From Photorhabdus asymbiotica (GTDB lineage: Bacteria > Pseudomonadota > Gammaproteobacteria > Enterobacterales > Enterobacteriaceae), in NCBI RefSeq assembly GCF_003634575.1, contig NZ_RBLJ01000001.1, positions 124,001 through 188,000 on the forward strand: a stretch of 64,000 nucleotides of DNA, read 5' to 3'. The translations under genes were made by a program, and so were the position numbers. Shown piece after piece: positions 1 to 8,195 of this stretch. Under the pieces are notes generated by a model. It had not been told where the DNA came from, made no database searches, and saw nothing but the letters and a program-made list of their open reading frames with translations. How positions within the stretch are numbered: position 1 is the first letter of the stretch; every line of letters begins with the position of its first letter.

Positions 1-26
1 GTTAATGATTGGGTCAGGGGCGAAGC

Positions 27-1253
27 ATGACAACCTCTGCGCGCGCGACATTTTTCTTAGCTATTGCTTTTTTGTCGACATTGGGTGACACATTATTGGT
101 TATTTGCCTGCCTTTAGGGTTAGGCAAAGAGACTGGAAATATTAGTTTTGCCTTGTTAGCGTGGCTAATTCCTTCGGTTGCTATATTTTTGTCTAGTTTT
201 TTGGGTAAAGTGGTGAGCAAACGTAGCCATACAGAGAGGCGAGACTATGCATTAATATTGATAGCCATTGCTATCATAGAGATTATATTTGGCATTATCA
301 TTTTCATGGTTACCAGCCAATCGGCTATGTTAATCATCATATCTTTATTTGTATTTTTTTATGCCATCGCAAAAGAGGGGATTACGCGACTTATATACAA
401 CGTTTCCATTTATAAATTTTTCTGTGAGGCCAGTACCTATTTACGCATCTCAGGTAAAAAAGCGGCACTTGACATTGTGGCCGGTGTTGTTGGTCTGGTT
501 ATTGCTTCCCAAATTATTGCTGCGGGAGAGTGGCGCTATGCTTTAATTCTGGATGCTATCACATTTTTGATTTTTGGCGGCGGAGTGCTTTTTATTGGTA
601 AAGATTATAGACACAATGAGACTACCTCTAACCCAGCGATTAATGAAAAGAGCGTGGATGATAAGTTAGTATCTCCCATTTTATGGATATTATTTGGTAT
701 GCCATTATTGCATGGAGTAAATGCATTATATGCTTATTTTCAGCCATTAATTATCGATAAGATGCAAATTATGTCTGTTTCAACCAGTATTTTATTTTTA
801 TCCTTGATAAGGCTACCTGGTCTGATAGCAGGGTATCATTTTGATAAATTGACACATTTTATCTCCTTACGTGCTGCTGTGTTTTTATTTCCGCTTATTT
901 ATGTGTTTGCATCTGCGCTATTTATTTTATTTCCGAGTGTATACACCATAACATTCACCATGTTCATGGGTGGGATAAGTATTGGTATATATAATCCGAG
1001 TTGTATTAATTTGATTAATGAACTCACCCGGGAGAAAGCGGTTACAGTTAATTCATTTATGTTGAAATGTATTGGTTTCTTCCAAACTACTGGCTGTGTT
1101 TTATCCATGATATTTTATGGTGGTGATCAATTGCCGCGATATCAAATAATCATTGCATTCCTGATATTTATGATAATCGGCTTTATTGTTTCAAAATGGG
1201 GGGCAAATAAGCTCTTCCTTGCGTGGAAAACAGGAAAACAAAATATTACTTAA
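27..1253 (+). CDS. MFS transporter
   Basis: Inner-membrane transporter of the major facilitator superfamily, about 408 residues, which is the usual size for a 12-helix member. Long hydrophobic segments run through the whole protein with a polar central loop near residues 195-215. The ATG at 27 is preferred to an upstream in-frame TTG because AGGGG lies six bases before it. The substrate cannot be read from the sequence; small-molecule or siderophore export is common for relatives. The downstream neighbour is a crotonyl-CoA reductase-like gene in the same direction, but an ERIC element separates them, so a shared transcript is not certain. The gene begins at the window edge, so upstream partners are unseen. 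Confidence 0.8.
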   Translation: MTTSARATFFLAIAFLSTLGDTLLVICLPLGLGKETGNISFALLAWLIPSVAIFLSSFLGKVVSKRSHTERRDYALILIAIAIIEIIFGIIIFMVTSQSAMLIIISLFVFFYAIAKEGITRLIYNVSIYKFFCEASTYLRISGKKAALDIVAGVVGLVIASQIIAAGEWRYALILDAITFLIFGGGVLFIGKDYRHNETTSNPAINEKSVDDKLVSPILWILFGMPLLHGVNALYAYFQPLIIDKMQIMSVSTSILFLSLIRLPGLIAGYHFDKLTHFISLRAAVFLFPLIYVFASALFILFPSVYTITFTMFMGGISIGIYNPSCINLINELTREKAVTVNSFMLKCIGFFQTTGCVLSMIFYGGDQLPRYQIIIAFLIFMIIGFIVSKWGANKLFLAWKTGKQNIT

Positions 1254-1320
1254 TTTTGTCATTATAAAAAGCATGCTGAATTTATCTTAATGGATTAAAT
1301 CCTTAAGACCTTAAGAATCG

Positions 1321-1447
1321 TATACCCAATGGATTTCAAGATGCATTGCGACGGCCAGGGAGCGAATCCCCGGGAGCATAGATAACTCTGTGACTGGGGT
1401 GAGTGAGTGCAGCCAACAAAGAGGCAACTTGAAGGATGAAAGGTATA
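1321..1447 (+). repeat. ERIC element, subtype A, forward
   Basis: A 127-bp copy of the enterobacterial repetitive intergenic consensus, starting TATACCCAATGG and ending AGGTATA, with the internal signatures GAATCCCCGGGAGCATAG and GTGACTGGGGTGAGTGAG. It lies directly in front of the crotonyl-CoA reductase-like gene, between it and the MFS gene, so it may fall inside the promoter or leader. Its two ends are imperfect inverted repeats, so a transcript through it would fold into a long hairpin. Confidence 0.95.
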
Positions 1448-1481
1448 TTTGTTTAATAAAAGAATATGCGCGGTAATACCA

Positions 1482-2693
1482 ATGAAATTGCAACCAGTAA
1501 TTCCTTCAACCATGAATGCCTTTGTTATCCGGTCAGAAAGATATGGCGAACCTATAGCAGCAATTAAACATGAAGTCGTCGATGTGCCTGATGTGGGGGA
1601 TACTCAGGTACTATTGTATGTCATGGCTGCGGGACTTAATTACAATAATGTATGGGCATCTACTGGCAAACCCGTTGATGTTATTGCAGCCAGACGTAAA
1701 AAAGACCGTACAGCGGCGCCTTTCCATATTGGCGGATCTGAGGCAGCTGGCATTGTCTATGCAGTCGGTAAACGTGTGCACAATGTGAAAGTTGGGGATC
1801 ACGTTGTTGTCTCCTGTTCGGTCTATGATGCAACCAGTATGGATGCCCGATTATCTCAAGATCCTATGTTTAACCGAGGTCAGGAAATTTACGGTTATGA
1901 GAAAAATTTCGGCTCCTTTGCTGAATACACACTGGTTGAGGATTACCAGTGTTATCCGAAACCGGCCCATCTCACATGGGAAGAGAGTGCTTCCTTAATG
2001 CTTAATGGGCCAACGGCCTATAAACAATTAACACACTGGGTACCTAACATTGTTAAACCGGGCGATCCGATTTTAATCTGGGGAGCAGCTGGCGGGTTAG
2101 GGTCGTTATCCGTCCAACTGGCGCGAGCCTTAGGAGGATTACCGGTGGCGGTGGTTTCTTCTGAAGATAAAGGCAAATATATATGCGAGCTTGGGGCAGT
2201 TGGATATCTATTAAGAGGACAATATGCTCATTTTGGCAGATTACCGCCAATACAGACGTCTGAACATGATACATGGGGGCGCGAGTTTGCCAGATTCAGG
2301 CGAGATTATTTTAAAGTTTTGGGCAAAAAAGAACTGCCCAAACTGGTCATTGAGCACTCTGGGGAAGACACATTCCCGACATCGCTCCAAATCTGCGATC
2401 ATTCAGGCATGGTCGTGACTGTAGGGGGAACATCGGGCTATAACTGTGATTTTGATGTCAGACATTTGTGGATGCATCAAAAACGTATTCAAGGTTCACA
2501 TTACGCCAATATCAAAGAATGCAGAGAATTTCTTGATTTAGTGAATCAGAAGAAAGTTATTCCCACGCTCAATCGTATTTTTGATTTTGAGCAACTCCCG
2601 GTTGCACATCAGGAGTTGTACCAAGGGCAGATTTTTGGCAATGCGGCAATCTTGGTGAATGCTAAAGCAAGAGGGTTAGGGCGTCAGATATAA
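1482..2693 (+). CDS. crotonyl-CoA carboxylase/reductase-like enzyme
   Basis: Zinc-independent medium-chain dehydrogenase/reductase of the crotonyl-CoA carboxylase/reductase group, about 403 residues. Family hallmarks: GLNYNNVWASTGKPVDV near the N terminus, DPMFNRGQEIYGYEKNFGSF, the nucleotide-binding stretch WGAAGGLGS, and the late RIQGSHYA motif. In known members the enzyme reduces and carboxylates enoyl-CoA to give alkylmalonyl-CoA extender units for polyketide synthases, or works in the ethylmalonyl-CoA pathway. No other gene of that pathway is nearby, so a secondary-metabolite role is inference. The start is uncertain: ATG 1482 or ATG 1512 both fit and neither has a strong ribosome site. 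An ERIC ends 35 bases upstream of the first. Confidence 0.8.
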   Translation: MKLQPVIPSTMNAFVIRSERYGEPIAAIKHEVVDVPDVGDTQVLLYVMAAGLNYNNVWASTGKPVDVIAARRKKDRTAAPFHIGGSEAAGIVYAVGKRVHNVKVGDHVVVSCSVYDATSMDARLSQDPMFNRGQEIYGYEKNFGSFAEYTLVEDYQCYPKPAHLTWEESASLMLNGPTAYKQLTHWVPNIVKPGDPILIWGAAGGLGSLSVQLARALGGLPVAVVSSEDKGKYICELGAVGYLLRGQYAHFGRLPPIQTSEHDTWGREFARFRRDYFKVLGKKELPKLVIEHSGEDTFPTSLQICDHSGMVVTVGGTSGYNCDFDVRHLWMHQKRIQGSHYANIKECREFLDLVNQKKVIPTLNRIFDFEQLPVAHQELYQGQIFGNAAILVNAKARGLGRQI

Positions 2694-2766
2694 GATGATG
2701 TATTAGTCGCGATTAGATTCTGGCAGTTCAACTTGAAAAGTTGAGAGTTACCGGTTAATGATATGA

Positions 2767-3107
2767 GTGTCGAATCCTTATACAAAACACAATATTGCAG
2801 ACAACGAGTTTTCGTTTCATCTATTTACCTACAATGGAGGCCAAAAAGTAAGAACTTTGGATGAAGTAATTGCTGCCCGTTCGCCAGAAAGCCAGGAGCG
2901 CATCAAGGAACTGGCTGACGAAATGATTCTGGAAACTGGTTTGCAAATGATGCGTGAGGAGTTGCAGTTGTCACAAAAGTATGTTGCTGATGTGATGGGG
3001 AAGCCAGCCAGCTAAGCCTCGATGTTAAATTGCCCTCAGGGATTAGCAACAATAAATCATGCGCTTTTATGGAACGAAAACAAATAACCGGTAACTGTCA
3101 GAGCTAA
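2767..3107 (+). pseudogene. decayed Xre-family antitoxin
   Basis: The first 80 codons, starting at GTG 2767, read like the N-terminal part of HigA/Xre-type antitoxins: ARSPESQERIKELADEMI, then LQMMREELQLSQKYVADVMG, which is the start of the helix-turn-helix. The frame then hits a stop at 3013-3015. In another frame, the following bases encode LSLDVKLPSGI, which resembles the usual C-terminal end of the same family. The recognition helix and about 30 residues between are missing. The simplest reading is an internal deletion that also shifted the frame. No toxin gene is next to it. Confidence 0.7.
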
Positions 3108-3127
3108 TCTGAACTAATACAAATAAA

Positions 3128-3172
3128 AACTCAGTCCGATTCGTGAAATTTAGTTACATATTCGAACTGAGT
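3128..3172 (-). terminator. probable terminator of the decarboxylase
   Basis: Nine-base arms AAACTCAGT and ACTGAGTTT enclose a loop of about 30 bases. Read on the minus strand the second arm is followed by a T-rich run, placing it as a terminator downstream of the minus-strand PLP decarboxylase. Confidence 0.6.
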
Positions 3173-3230
3173 TTCCTTTATGAAAATTTGCTACTTAAAG
3201 TGAGTAATTAAGTTTGAACCTCATATGAAA

Positions 3231-4781
3231 TTATCGGAATCCAGTTCCCGGATTAATAAGTTGTGACAACTTATTTAGGGCAGTCGTTCTATCAAAGGCG
3301 CCATCTCGGCGTAACGCATCTATAAGCTTGTTGAGCATCTCATCCGTCACATGTTCCATAATGAAAAGATGTGCATACTCAATCCCATTTTTTGTCTCAG
3401 TAGAAAGAGAAAATTCTTCCACAATGTCATCGTTAGGGCAAAGGAACAGGATGCTAAGGGAAAGTGGCGAGCGGTGGACGTGAAGATCACGACCCAGTTC
3501 ACTACTCAATGCCTGTAGTTTCTGATGAACGTTCTCACTCATCTTGAGTTGATTGACGATTTTTTCAATCTGGTTTTCATAGGAATGTTTAGCCAGATAA
3601 TGCCAAAGAATCAGGGCCGAAAAACCATTGCGCGAACCAGCCAATGTGGAGTCTTGAGCTCCTATATAATCTACATTTAGGAAGTTCAATAGATATTTTT
3701 GTTTTGTTAGATAAATACCTGTAGGCCATGGAGCCCCCATTTCTTTGTGTCCACTAGTCACAATAGAATGAACGGGGTTTCTGAAGTCAAATGAAGGAAG
3801 ATGTCCCTCACCAATATCTATTCCTTGCTCCTTCGCTTTCTCTAAAAACGGACCATACGCAGCGCCCAAAGCACCGTCAATGTGGAACCAATAGCCATTT
3901 CGCTTGCTTTGAATAACTTTGCCATTTTCCAGGGTAATTTCAAGAGTCCGCTCTTTGAGGCCGTACCGCTCAAGTATTGGTAGTAACAGATCGATCGCGC
4001 CGCTTACATCATCAAGTGCACCTTTAAACGAGGTTCCATAGTTGAAGTTTACCGCTATAGGGAAACCACGTGATGCAAAAAACTCTACCAATACACTAAG
4101 CTTATCGAGATCAATCGATCCTGTTGGGAGGGACGGGACCTTGGTTGGCCATTTTCCATCACTCGTCTTGATGGGACATTGTCCTGGATAAAGAGACTCT
4201 CCTACGTTAGAGAAAGTGGAGAATACTAAAATATCTTTTGCTTTATCAATTGAGTAATGTGCATCTTCGGAGTAGAAAAGTACGGGTTTAAGCGAATTCT
4301 CGTTACCACCTATGAACTCCCCCTGTTCAAGGGAACTGTTTGAATTCGAATCAACCCAGAGAACTTTTCCGGCTAGATAGTCACGCGCATTGCGCAGGGC
4401 ATATAAATTCCCTTCAGTGCTTCCCATTGACAACACATAGCCCCAGTAACCCTCGCCTGGAGTGGTGATACATCTGTCGGGTGCATTCCAAAGTTTAGCA
4501 AAATAATCCAGCACGGCACGCTCAATAAACTTTGAATTGAGCCTGAAGTTGCCTGCCATAAAAGGGTCGCCAACATTATTTAAATGAACATCTAAATACT
4601 TGCCAATTTCCGATGAATAACTGAGTTCTTGGTTGGCTTGATAGCCAAGGAATTTTTCTCGCGTTTTCTTTACATACGAATCCAGCTCTGTCAGGGCCTT
4701 CCCGTGTTCATCATCGGTTAATCCATTTTCAGATAATTTAAACAGCGATTCGTTAATCGGTACATAATGTTCATTGTTCAT
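3231..4781 (-). CDS. PLP-dependent group II amino acid decarboxylase
   Basis: Cytosolic pyridoxal-phosphate decarboxylase of about 516 residues, fold type I, group II, nearest in pattern to the histidine/serine decarboxylase branch. Visible motifs are SMGSTEGNLYALRNAR (phosphate binding), SEDAHYSIDKA, WFHIDGALGAAYGPF (cofactor aspartate region) and SGHKEMGAPWP, where the lysine would bind PLP. The substrate cannot be assigned from sequence. The start ATG 4781 is chosen because GGAG lies six bases upstream; an ATG at 4793 sits ahead of that site. A degenerate copy of its first codons lies just upstream. The gene stands alone with its own terminator, so amine production for signalling, acid resistance or secondary metabolism are all possible. 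Confidence 0.85.
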   Translation of the reverse strand: MNNEHYVPINESLFKLSENGLTDDEHGKALTELDSYVKKTREKFLGYQANQELSYSSEIGKYLDVHLNNVGDPFMAGNFRLNSKFIERAVLDYFAKLWNAPDRCITTPGEGYWGYVLSMGSTEGNLYALRNARDYLAGKVLWVDSNSNSSLEQGEFIGGNENSLKPVLFYSEDAHYSIDKAKDILVFSTFSNVGESLYPGQCPIKTSDGKWPTKVPSLPTGSIDLDKLSVLVEFFASRGFPIAVNFNYGTSFKGALDDVSGAIDLLLPILERYGLKERTLEITLENGKVIQSKRNGYWFHIDGALGAAYGPFLEKAKEQGIDIGEGHLPSFDFRNPVHSIVTSGHKEMGAPWPTGIYLTKQKYLLNFLNVDYIGAQDSTLAGSRNGFSALILWHYLAKHSYENQIEKIVNQLKMSENVHQKLQALSSELGRDLHVHRSPLSLSILFLCPNDDIVEEFSLSTETKNGIEYAHLFIMEHVTDEMLNKLIDALRRDGAFDRTTALNKLSQLINPGTGFR

Positions 4782-4799
4782 TTTTGACTCCATGTAATT

Positions 4800-4856
4800 C
4801 CATTTTCAGATAGTTAAATAGGTATTCATTAATTGCCACATAAGCTTTATTGTTAA
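4800..4856 (-). repeat. degenerate copy of the decarboxylase 5' end
   Basis: This stretch aligns with 4723-4780, the first codons of the decarboxylase, at an offset of 77 bases and with roughly 80 percent identity by eye. On the minus strand it would read NNKAYVAINEYLFNY, against NNEHYVPINESLFKL in the intact gene, then it loses the frame. It looks like the stub of a former tandem paralog. Confidence 0.6.
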
Positions 4857-5173
4857 TATATGACTAGAATGCAATGATCTATCAAAACAAATGGCTTGTT
4901 AATCATGGGTTTGTGTTTTGCTGGTGCCTCCTTAATGGCATAATTTGTATAACATAATTTATATAACTTCCCCCACATTTCAATCTTTTTTTGTCTTATT
5001 AGTTCTGGTAGGACGCTACATGTATTCAAATTGAGGCAGATTTTGAAAATGATCAATTGCAGGTCAAAATATTGTATTATTCAGATTTTTCCAGAATAAA
5101 TCACCAGTTTTCATAGATATAATCCCAAAAATATCTCATAAATATCTCCTTTTGCAAACAAGGAGATAACATC
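4857..5173. other. AT-rich intergenic stretch
   Basis: Between the decarboxylase stub and the next forward gene. It should hold the promoters of both divergent genes. No RNA gene, repeat or convincing coding region was seen; the only long open frame (minus strand, 67 codons) has no ribosome site and no family resemblance. Confidence 0.4.
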
Positions 5174-5602
5174 ATGCCAATGCCAGTGAATCTGTCTCAG
5201 CACAATGCGGTAGCAGGAAACTGTCAGAATCAGTCTGATAAAAAAAACGTCTCACAACTTACATCCAAGGTTGTGCGTGTAAAAAACGCAGCAAAACCTC
5301 TGCAAATTTCAGGGGCCAGACCGCTGAAACGTGTATCAGAAGACCAAAGAAACGAACATATCACTAAACCCCTAATCGGTCAGATTATTGCCGGTGCAAA
5401 AACAAGAGAATATTGTCAATCAAAAAGAGACGATATCTGTGGAAAAGAAAAACCAGGAACTTCACTAAATGAAGCATATTCTCCAGATTTAAGTAGTTGC
5501 ATAATTAGCACAAATGTCACCACAGACCAGTATTTAATTCGGTTTAGAGCGTCCCTGTCCAGAGTGCATCGAAGCCCAACCTGTTCAACCGTGTTAACGT
5601 AA
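5174..5602 (+). CDS. hypothetical protein, possible effector N-terminal fragment
   Basis: A 142-residue protein with a clear ribosome site (AAGGAG, about eight bases before ATG 5174). It is not recognised. The first 25 residues are polar and rich in Ser, Asn and Gln with no signal peptide, and no membrane segment follows. That composition fits the N-terminal secretion region of a type III effector, but this is inference from composition only. The last 20 residues (ending SPTCSTVLT) look like out-of-frame sequence, so the gene may be the stub of a longer one. It is isolated, with 500 bases of noncoding DNA after it. Confidence 0.4.
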   Translation: MPMPVNLSQHNAVAGNCQNQSDKKNVSQLTSKVVRVKNAAKPLQISGARPLKRVSEDQRNEHITKPLIGQIIAGAKTREYCQSKRDDICGKEKPGTSLNEAYSPDLSSCIISTNVTTDQYLIRFRASLSRVHRSPTCSTVLT

Positions 5603-6112
5603 TACCCAAAACCTGATATTTCATAATATATTGTTTTAACTGATTTTAAATTTAATCCTGGAGGTAAATTACCTTAATATAGAATCGTGATTCCCCAAAT
5701 TTACTCAATAGTATTGAACAACTAAACGAGACTTAATGTGAAATTTTTCTAAATTGATTGAATAATATGAATAAGCGGCAAAGTCAGAAGTTATTTAGTT
5801 AAAATTCACAATAATTAACTAATTCCGTGCACATATTATGAAAAATCGGAGAAGTGGATAATAAATTATCGTCATTCATTTTCAGGTTAAATTTCGGCTA
5901 ATCAGCTGGCCTTTAATACTTGAAACAGACTAGTGTCAGTTTGACTGATAGCTGTATCGATTCATCGTAAGAAAAGTGCGAAATTCTCATAGTATGACCC
6001 TGTTAAAAATCATAAATTTATTTTATATATGATATAAAAACGATGTGCTATTTCCGGTTTACAGTTTACGGTTTTTAAAATCCACATTTATCTTAAATTA
6101 AGGAAGTATTAC
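5603..6112. other. noncoding AT-rich gap
   Basis: About 500 bases with no convincing open frame on either strand. The last 100 bases should carry the promoter of the NTF2-like gene. Possibly decayed coding sequence continuing from the upstream fragment, but nothing could be recognised. Confidence 0.4.
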
Positions 6113-6496
6113 ATGAACAACCTAACCTATGTTCAGGAGTACAACGCTATCGTTGAAGTTATAAACAAGTACAAAGAAGGTTGTGAAAAAGCTAGCAGCG
6201 GCATGATGAAACCTGCTTTTAATGAACAAGCGACCATCTTTGGTGTTGATAACGATAACAAGCTAGTCGGCGGTCCGATTCAGGGGCTTTTTGACCTCAT
6301 CGACAACACTTTCCAGCCAGCCCCGGAAACGAAAATTGTCATCGTTAGTATCGATATTGTTGGAACCGCCGCCAGTGCCCGTATCGATATAGACGACTTT
6401 TCTGGTTTCTATTTCACCGATTTCCTCCACCTCTTGAAAGTGGACGGTAAGTGGACGATCGTCAGCAAAATCTACCATACTCATCAGAACACATAA
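6113..6496 (+). CDS. NTF2-like (lumazine-binding-type) protein
   Basis: A 127-residue cytosolic protein with the cone-like alpha+beta pattern of the NTF2/SnoaL superfamily: an N-terminal helix (EYNAIVEVINKYKEGCEKAS), FNEQATIFGVDNDN, GPIQGLFDLIDN, then strands ending in DFLHLLKVDGKWTIVSKIYH. The closest named family appears to be the putative lumazine-binding family PF12893. Such proteins bind or convert small molecules; the ligand is unknown. AAGGAAG lies eight bases before the ATG. A hairpin terminator follows the stop, so it is probably a single-gene unit. Confidence 0.65.
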   Translation: MNNLTYVQEYNAIVEVINKYKEGCEKASSGMMKPAFNEQATIFGVDNDNKLVGGPIQGLFDLIDNTFQPAPETKIVIVSIDIVGTAASARIDIDDFSGFYFTDFLHLLKVDGKWTIVSKIYHTHQNT

Positions 6497-6530
6497 GCCA
6501 AAGCAATATGGGGCTTATATCGTAAGCTTG

Positions 6531-6557
6531 ACAGCGTTCTTTTTGGACGCTGTTTTA
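6531..6557 (+). terminator. rho-independent terminator
   Basis: ACAGCGT and ACGCTGT arms around a nine-base loop, followed by TTTATCT, located about 35 bases after the NTF2-like stop codon. Confidence 0.75.
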
Positions 6558-6558
6558 T

Positions 6559-6665
6559 CTATATTTTGGTCATCGCATTTACAAGCAATCCCACGCCAAA
6601 TACTGCCATAAGCCCTCCGGCAACGGCATCAAGCCATTTTCTGACTGAGGGAATACAAAGTATTT
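6559..6665 (-). pseudogene. C-terminal remnant of a LysE/RhtB-family exporter
   Basis: On the minus strand these bases read RKWLDAVAGGLMAVFGVGLL followed by VNAMTKI and a stop. That is the typical last helix of LysE/RhtB amino-acid exporters. No start or preceding helices are present: upstream of the fragment the frame becomes nonsense and the omega-aminotransferase ribosome site begins. It marks a lost exporter gene. Confidence 0.65.
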
Positions 6666-6733
6666 AAATATGTTGGCGAAAATAGAGGAGGTGAACTAAA
6701 CTCAAATTCCACTTTTGTGAGAGGAAGTTAGCT

Positions 6734-8065
6734 ATGTCTGAAACCCGTTTTTCTGAATCGTTAAACCTGAAATCTCACTGGATGCCATTCAGTGGCAACC
6801 GAAATTTCCAACGTGATCCACGCCTTATCGTTGCTGCCGAGGGACAATGGCTAAAGGACGATAAAGGACGCCAGATTTATGACAGTTTGTCTGGCCTTTG
6901 GACCTGTGGAGCCGGTCACACCCGAACAGAAATTCAGAAAGCTGTTGCTGCTCAATTAAGCACGCTCGATTACTCACCAGGCTTTCAGTTCGGTCATCCC
7001 TTATCGTTTCAACTGGCAGAAAAGATTGCCAATTTAACGCCCGGTGACCTTAATCACGTCTTTTTCACCAGTTCAGGTTCCGAGTCTATAGATACCGCAG
7101 TTAAAATTGCGCGAGCTTACTGGCGTGTGAAAGGACAATCCGCGAAAACCAAACTGATTGGTCGTGCACTTGGCTATCATGGTGTCAATATTGCAGGTAC
7201 CAGTTTGGGGGGAATGGGTGGTAACCGCAAAATGTTCGGACAATTGATGGACGTAGACCATTTACCCCATACGCTACAGAGTGATATGGCATTTACGCCA
7301 GGTATGGCAGAAACTGGTGGCGTGGAGTTGGCCAATGAAATGCTCAAGTTGATCGAACTGCACGATGCCTCCAATATCGCAGCGGTTATTATCGAGCCGG
7401 TGTGCGGTTCCGCTGGTGCGATTATTCCACCTAAAGGGTATCTACAGCGTTTGCGTGAAATTTGCGATCAACATAATATTTTGTTGATTTTTGACGAAGT
7501 TATTACCGGCTTTGGCCGCATGGGGCGCTGGACTGGAGCTGAATATTTTGGTGTGACACCAGATATTCTTAGCTTTGCCAAACAAATTACCAATGGCGCT
7601 ATTCCTCTGGGAGGTGTAGTAGCAAGCAGTGAAATTTATGAAGTCTTTATGTCCCAGCCACTGCCGGAACACGCCGTAGAGTTTAGCCATGGTTATACCT
7701 ATTCGGCGCACCCTGTAGCCTGTGCCGCTGGGTTGGCAACCTTGGATCTGATGGATAAAGACCATCTTATCCAACGCTCTGCCGAAATTGCCCCTCACTT
7801 CGAAACAGCCCTTCATGCTCTCAAAGGCTGCCCAAACGTAACTGACATTCGCAACTGTGGCTTGATAGGGGCAATTCAGTTGGCTGCCCGTGACGGTGAT
7901 GCTGCTGTGCGTCCTTTTGATGCCAGCATAGCGCTTTGGAAAGCGGGTTTTTACGTGCGCTTTGGCAGCGATACGCTGCAATTCGGGCCTATGTTCAATG
8001 CTGAACGAGACGATTTAGATCGCCTTTTTGACGCCGTAGGTGAAGTCTTGCATCACATTAACTGA
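6734..8065 (+). CDS. class III omega-aminotransferase
   Basis: PLP-dependent class III aminotransferase of 443 residues, the usual length, of the omega-amino acid:pyruvate type. Motifs: HWMPFSGNRNFQ and SGLWTCGAGH near the N terminus, VFFTSSGSESIDTAVKIAR (phosphate cup), GYHGVN, LIFDEVITGFGRMG (cofactor-ring aspartate), and LSFAKQITNG with the Schiff-base lysine. It would move an amino group from a terminal amine or beta-alanine to a keto acid in the cytosol. GAGAGGAAG lies seven to eight bases before ATG 6734. It is followed by two hairpins and has no operon partner in the same direction. Confidence 0.9.
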   Translation: MSETRFSESLNLKSHWMPFSGNRNFQRDPRLIVAAEGQWLKDDKGRQIYDSLSGLWTCGAGHTRTEIQKAVAAQLSTLDYSPGFQFGHPLSFQLAEKIANLTPGDLNHVFFTSSGSESIDTAVKIARAYWRVKGQSAKTKLIGRALGYHGVNIAGTSLGGMGGNRKMFGQLMDVDHLPHTLQSDMAFTPGMAETGGVELANEMLKLIELHDASNIAAVIIEPVCGSAGAIIPPKGYLQRLREICDQHNILLIFDEVITGFGRMGRWTGAEYFGVTPDILSFAKQITNGAIPLGGVVASSEIYEVFMSQPLPEHAVEFSHGYTYSAHPVACAAGLATLDLMDKDHLIQRSAEIAPHFETALHALKGCPNVTDIRNCGLIGAIQLAARDGDAAVRPFDASIALWKAGFYVRFGSDTLQFGPMFNAERDDLDRLFDAVGEVLHHIN

Positions 8066-8070
8066 GGATA

Positions 8071-8091
8071 GGGCGGGTTACCCACCCGCCC
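8071..8091 (+). terminator. GC-rich hairpin after omega-aminotransferase
   Basis: GGGCGGGT and ACCCGCCC arms with a five-base loop, six bases after the stop. No T run follows, so this may be an RNA-stabilising stem rather than a full terminator. Confidence 0.6.
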
Positions 8092-8116
8092 AGAGTAAGG
8101 TGATTGTTCAGTAGTA

Positions 8117-8152
8117 AAACGGACCATTGACTTGGAAAACAGTGGTCCGTTT
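8117..8152 (+). terminator. second hairpin, probable terminator
   Basis: AAACGGACCA and TGGTCCGTTT form a perfect ten-base stem around a 16-base loop, followed by ATTG. It lies between convergent genes and could stop transcription from both sides. Confidence 0.65.
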
Positions 8153-8195
8153 ATTGACCAAACACAAATATAAAAATAATAGTGCACGGGTATGA

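Noticed and set aside
4853-5056. 67-codon minus-strand frame upstream of the decarboxylase
   Set aside because: No ribosome site, no homology noticed, overlaps the degenerate repeat; probably chance.
7442-7981. 179-codon open frame antisense to the omega-aminotransferase
   Set aside because: It is opposite a strongly conserved gene, follows its codon periodicity and resembles no protein.
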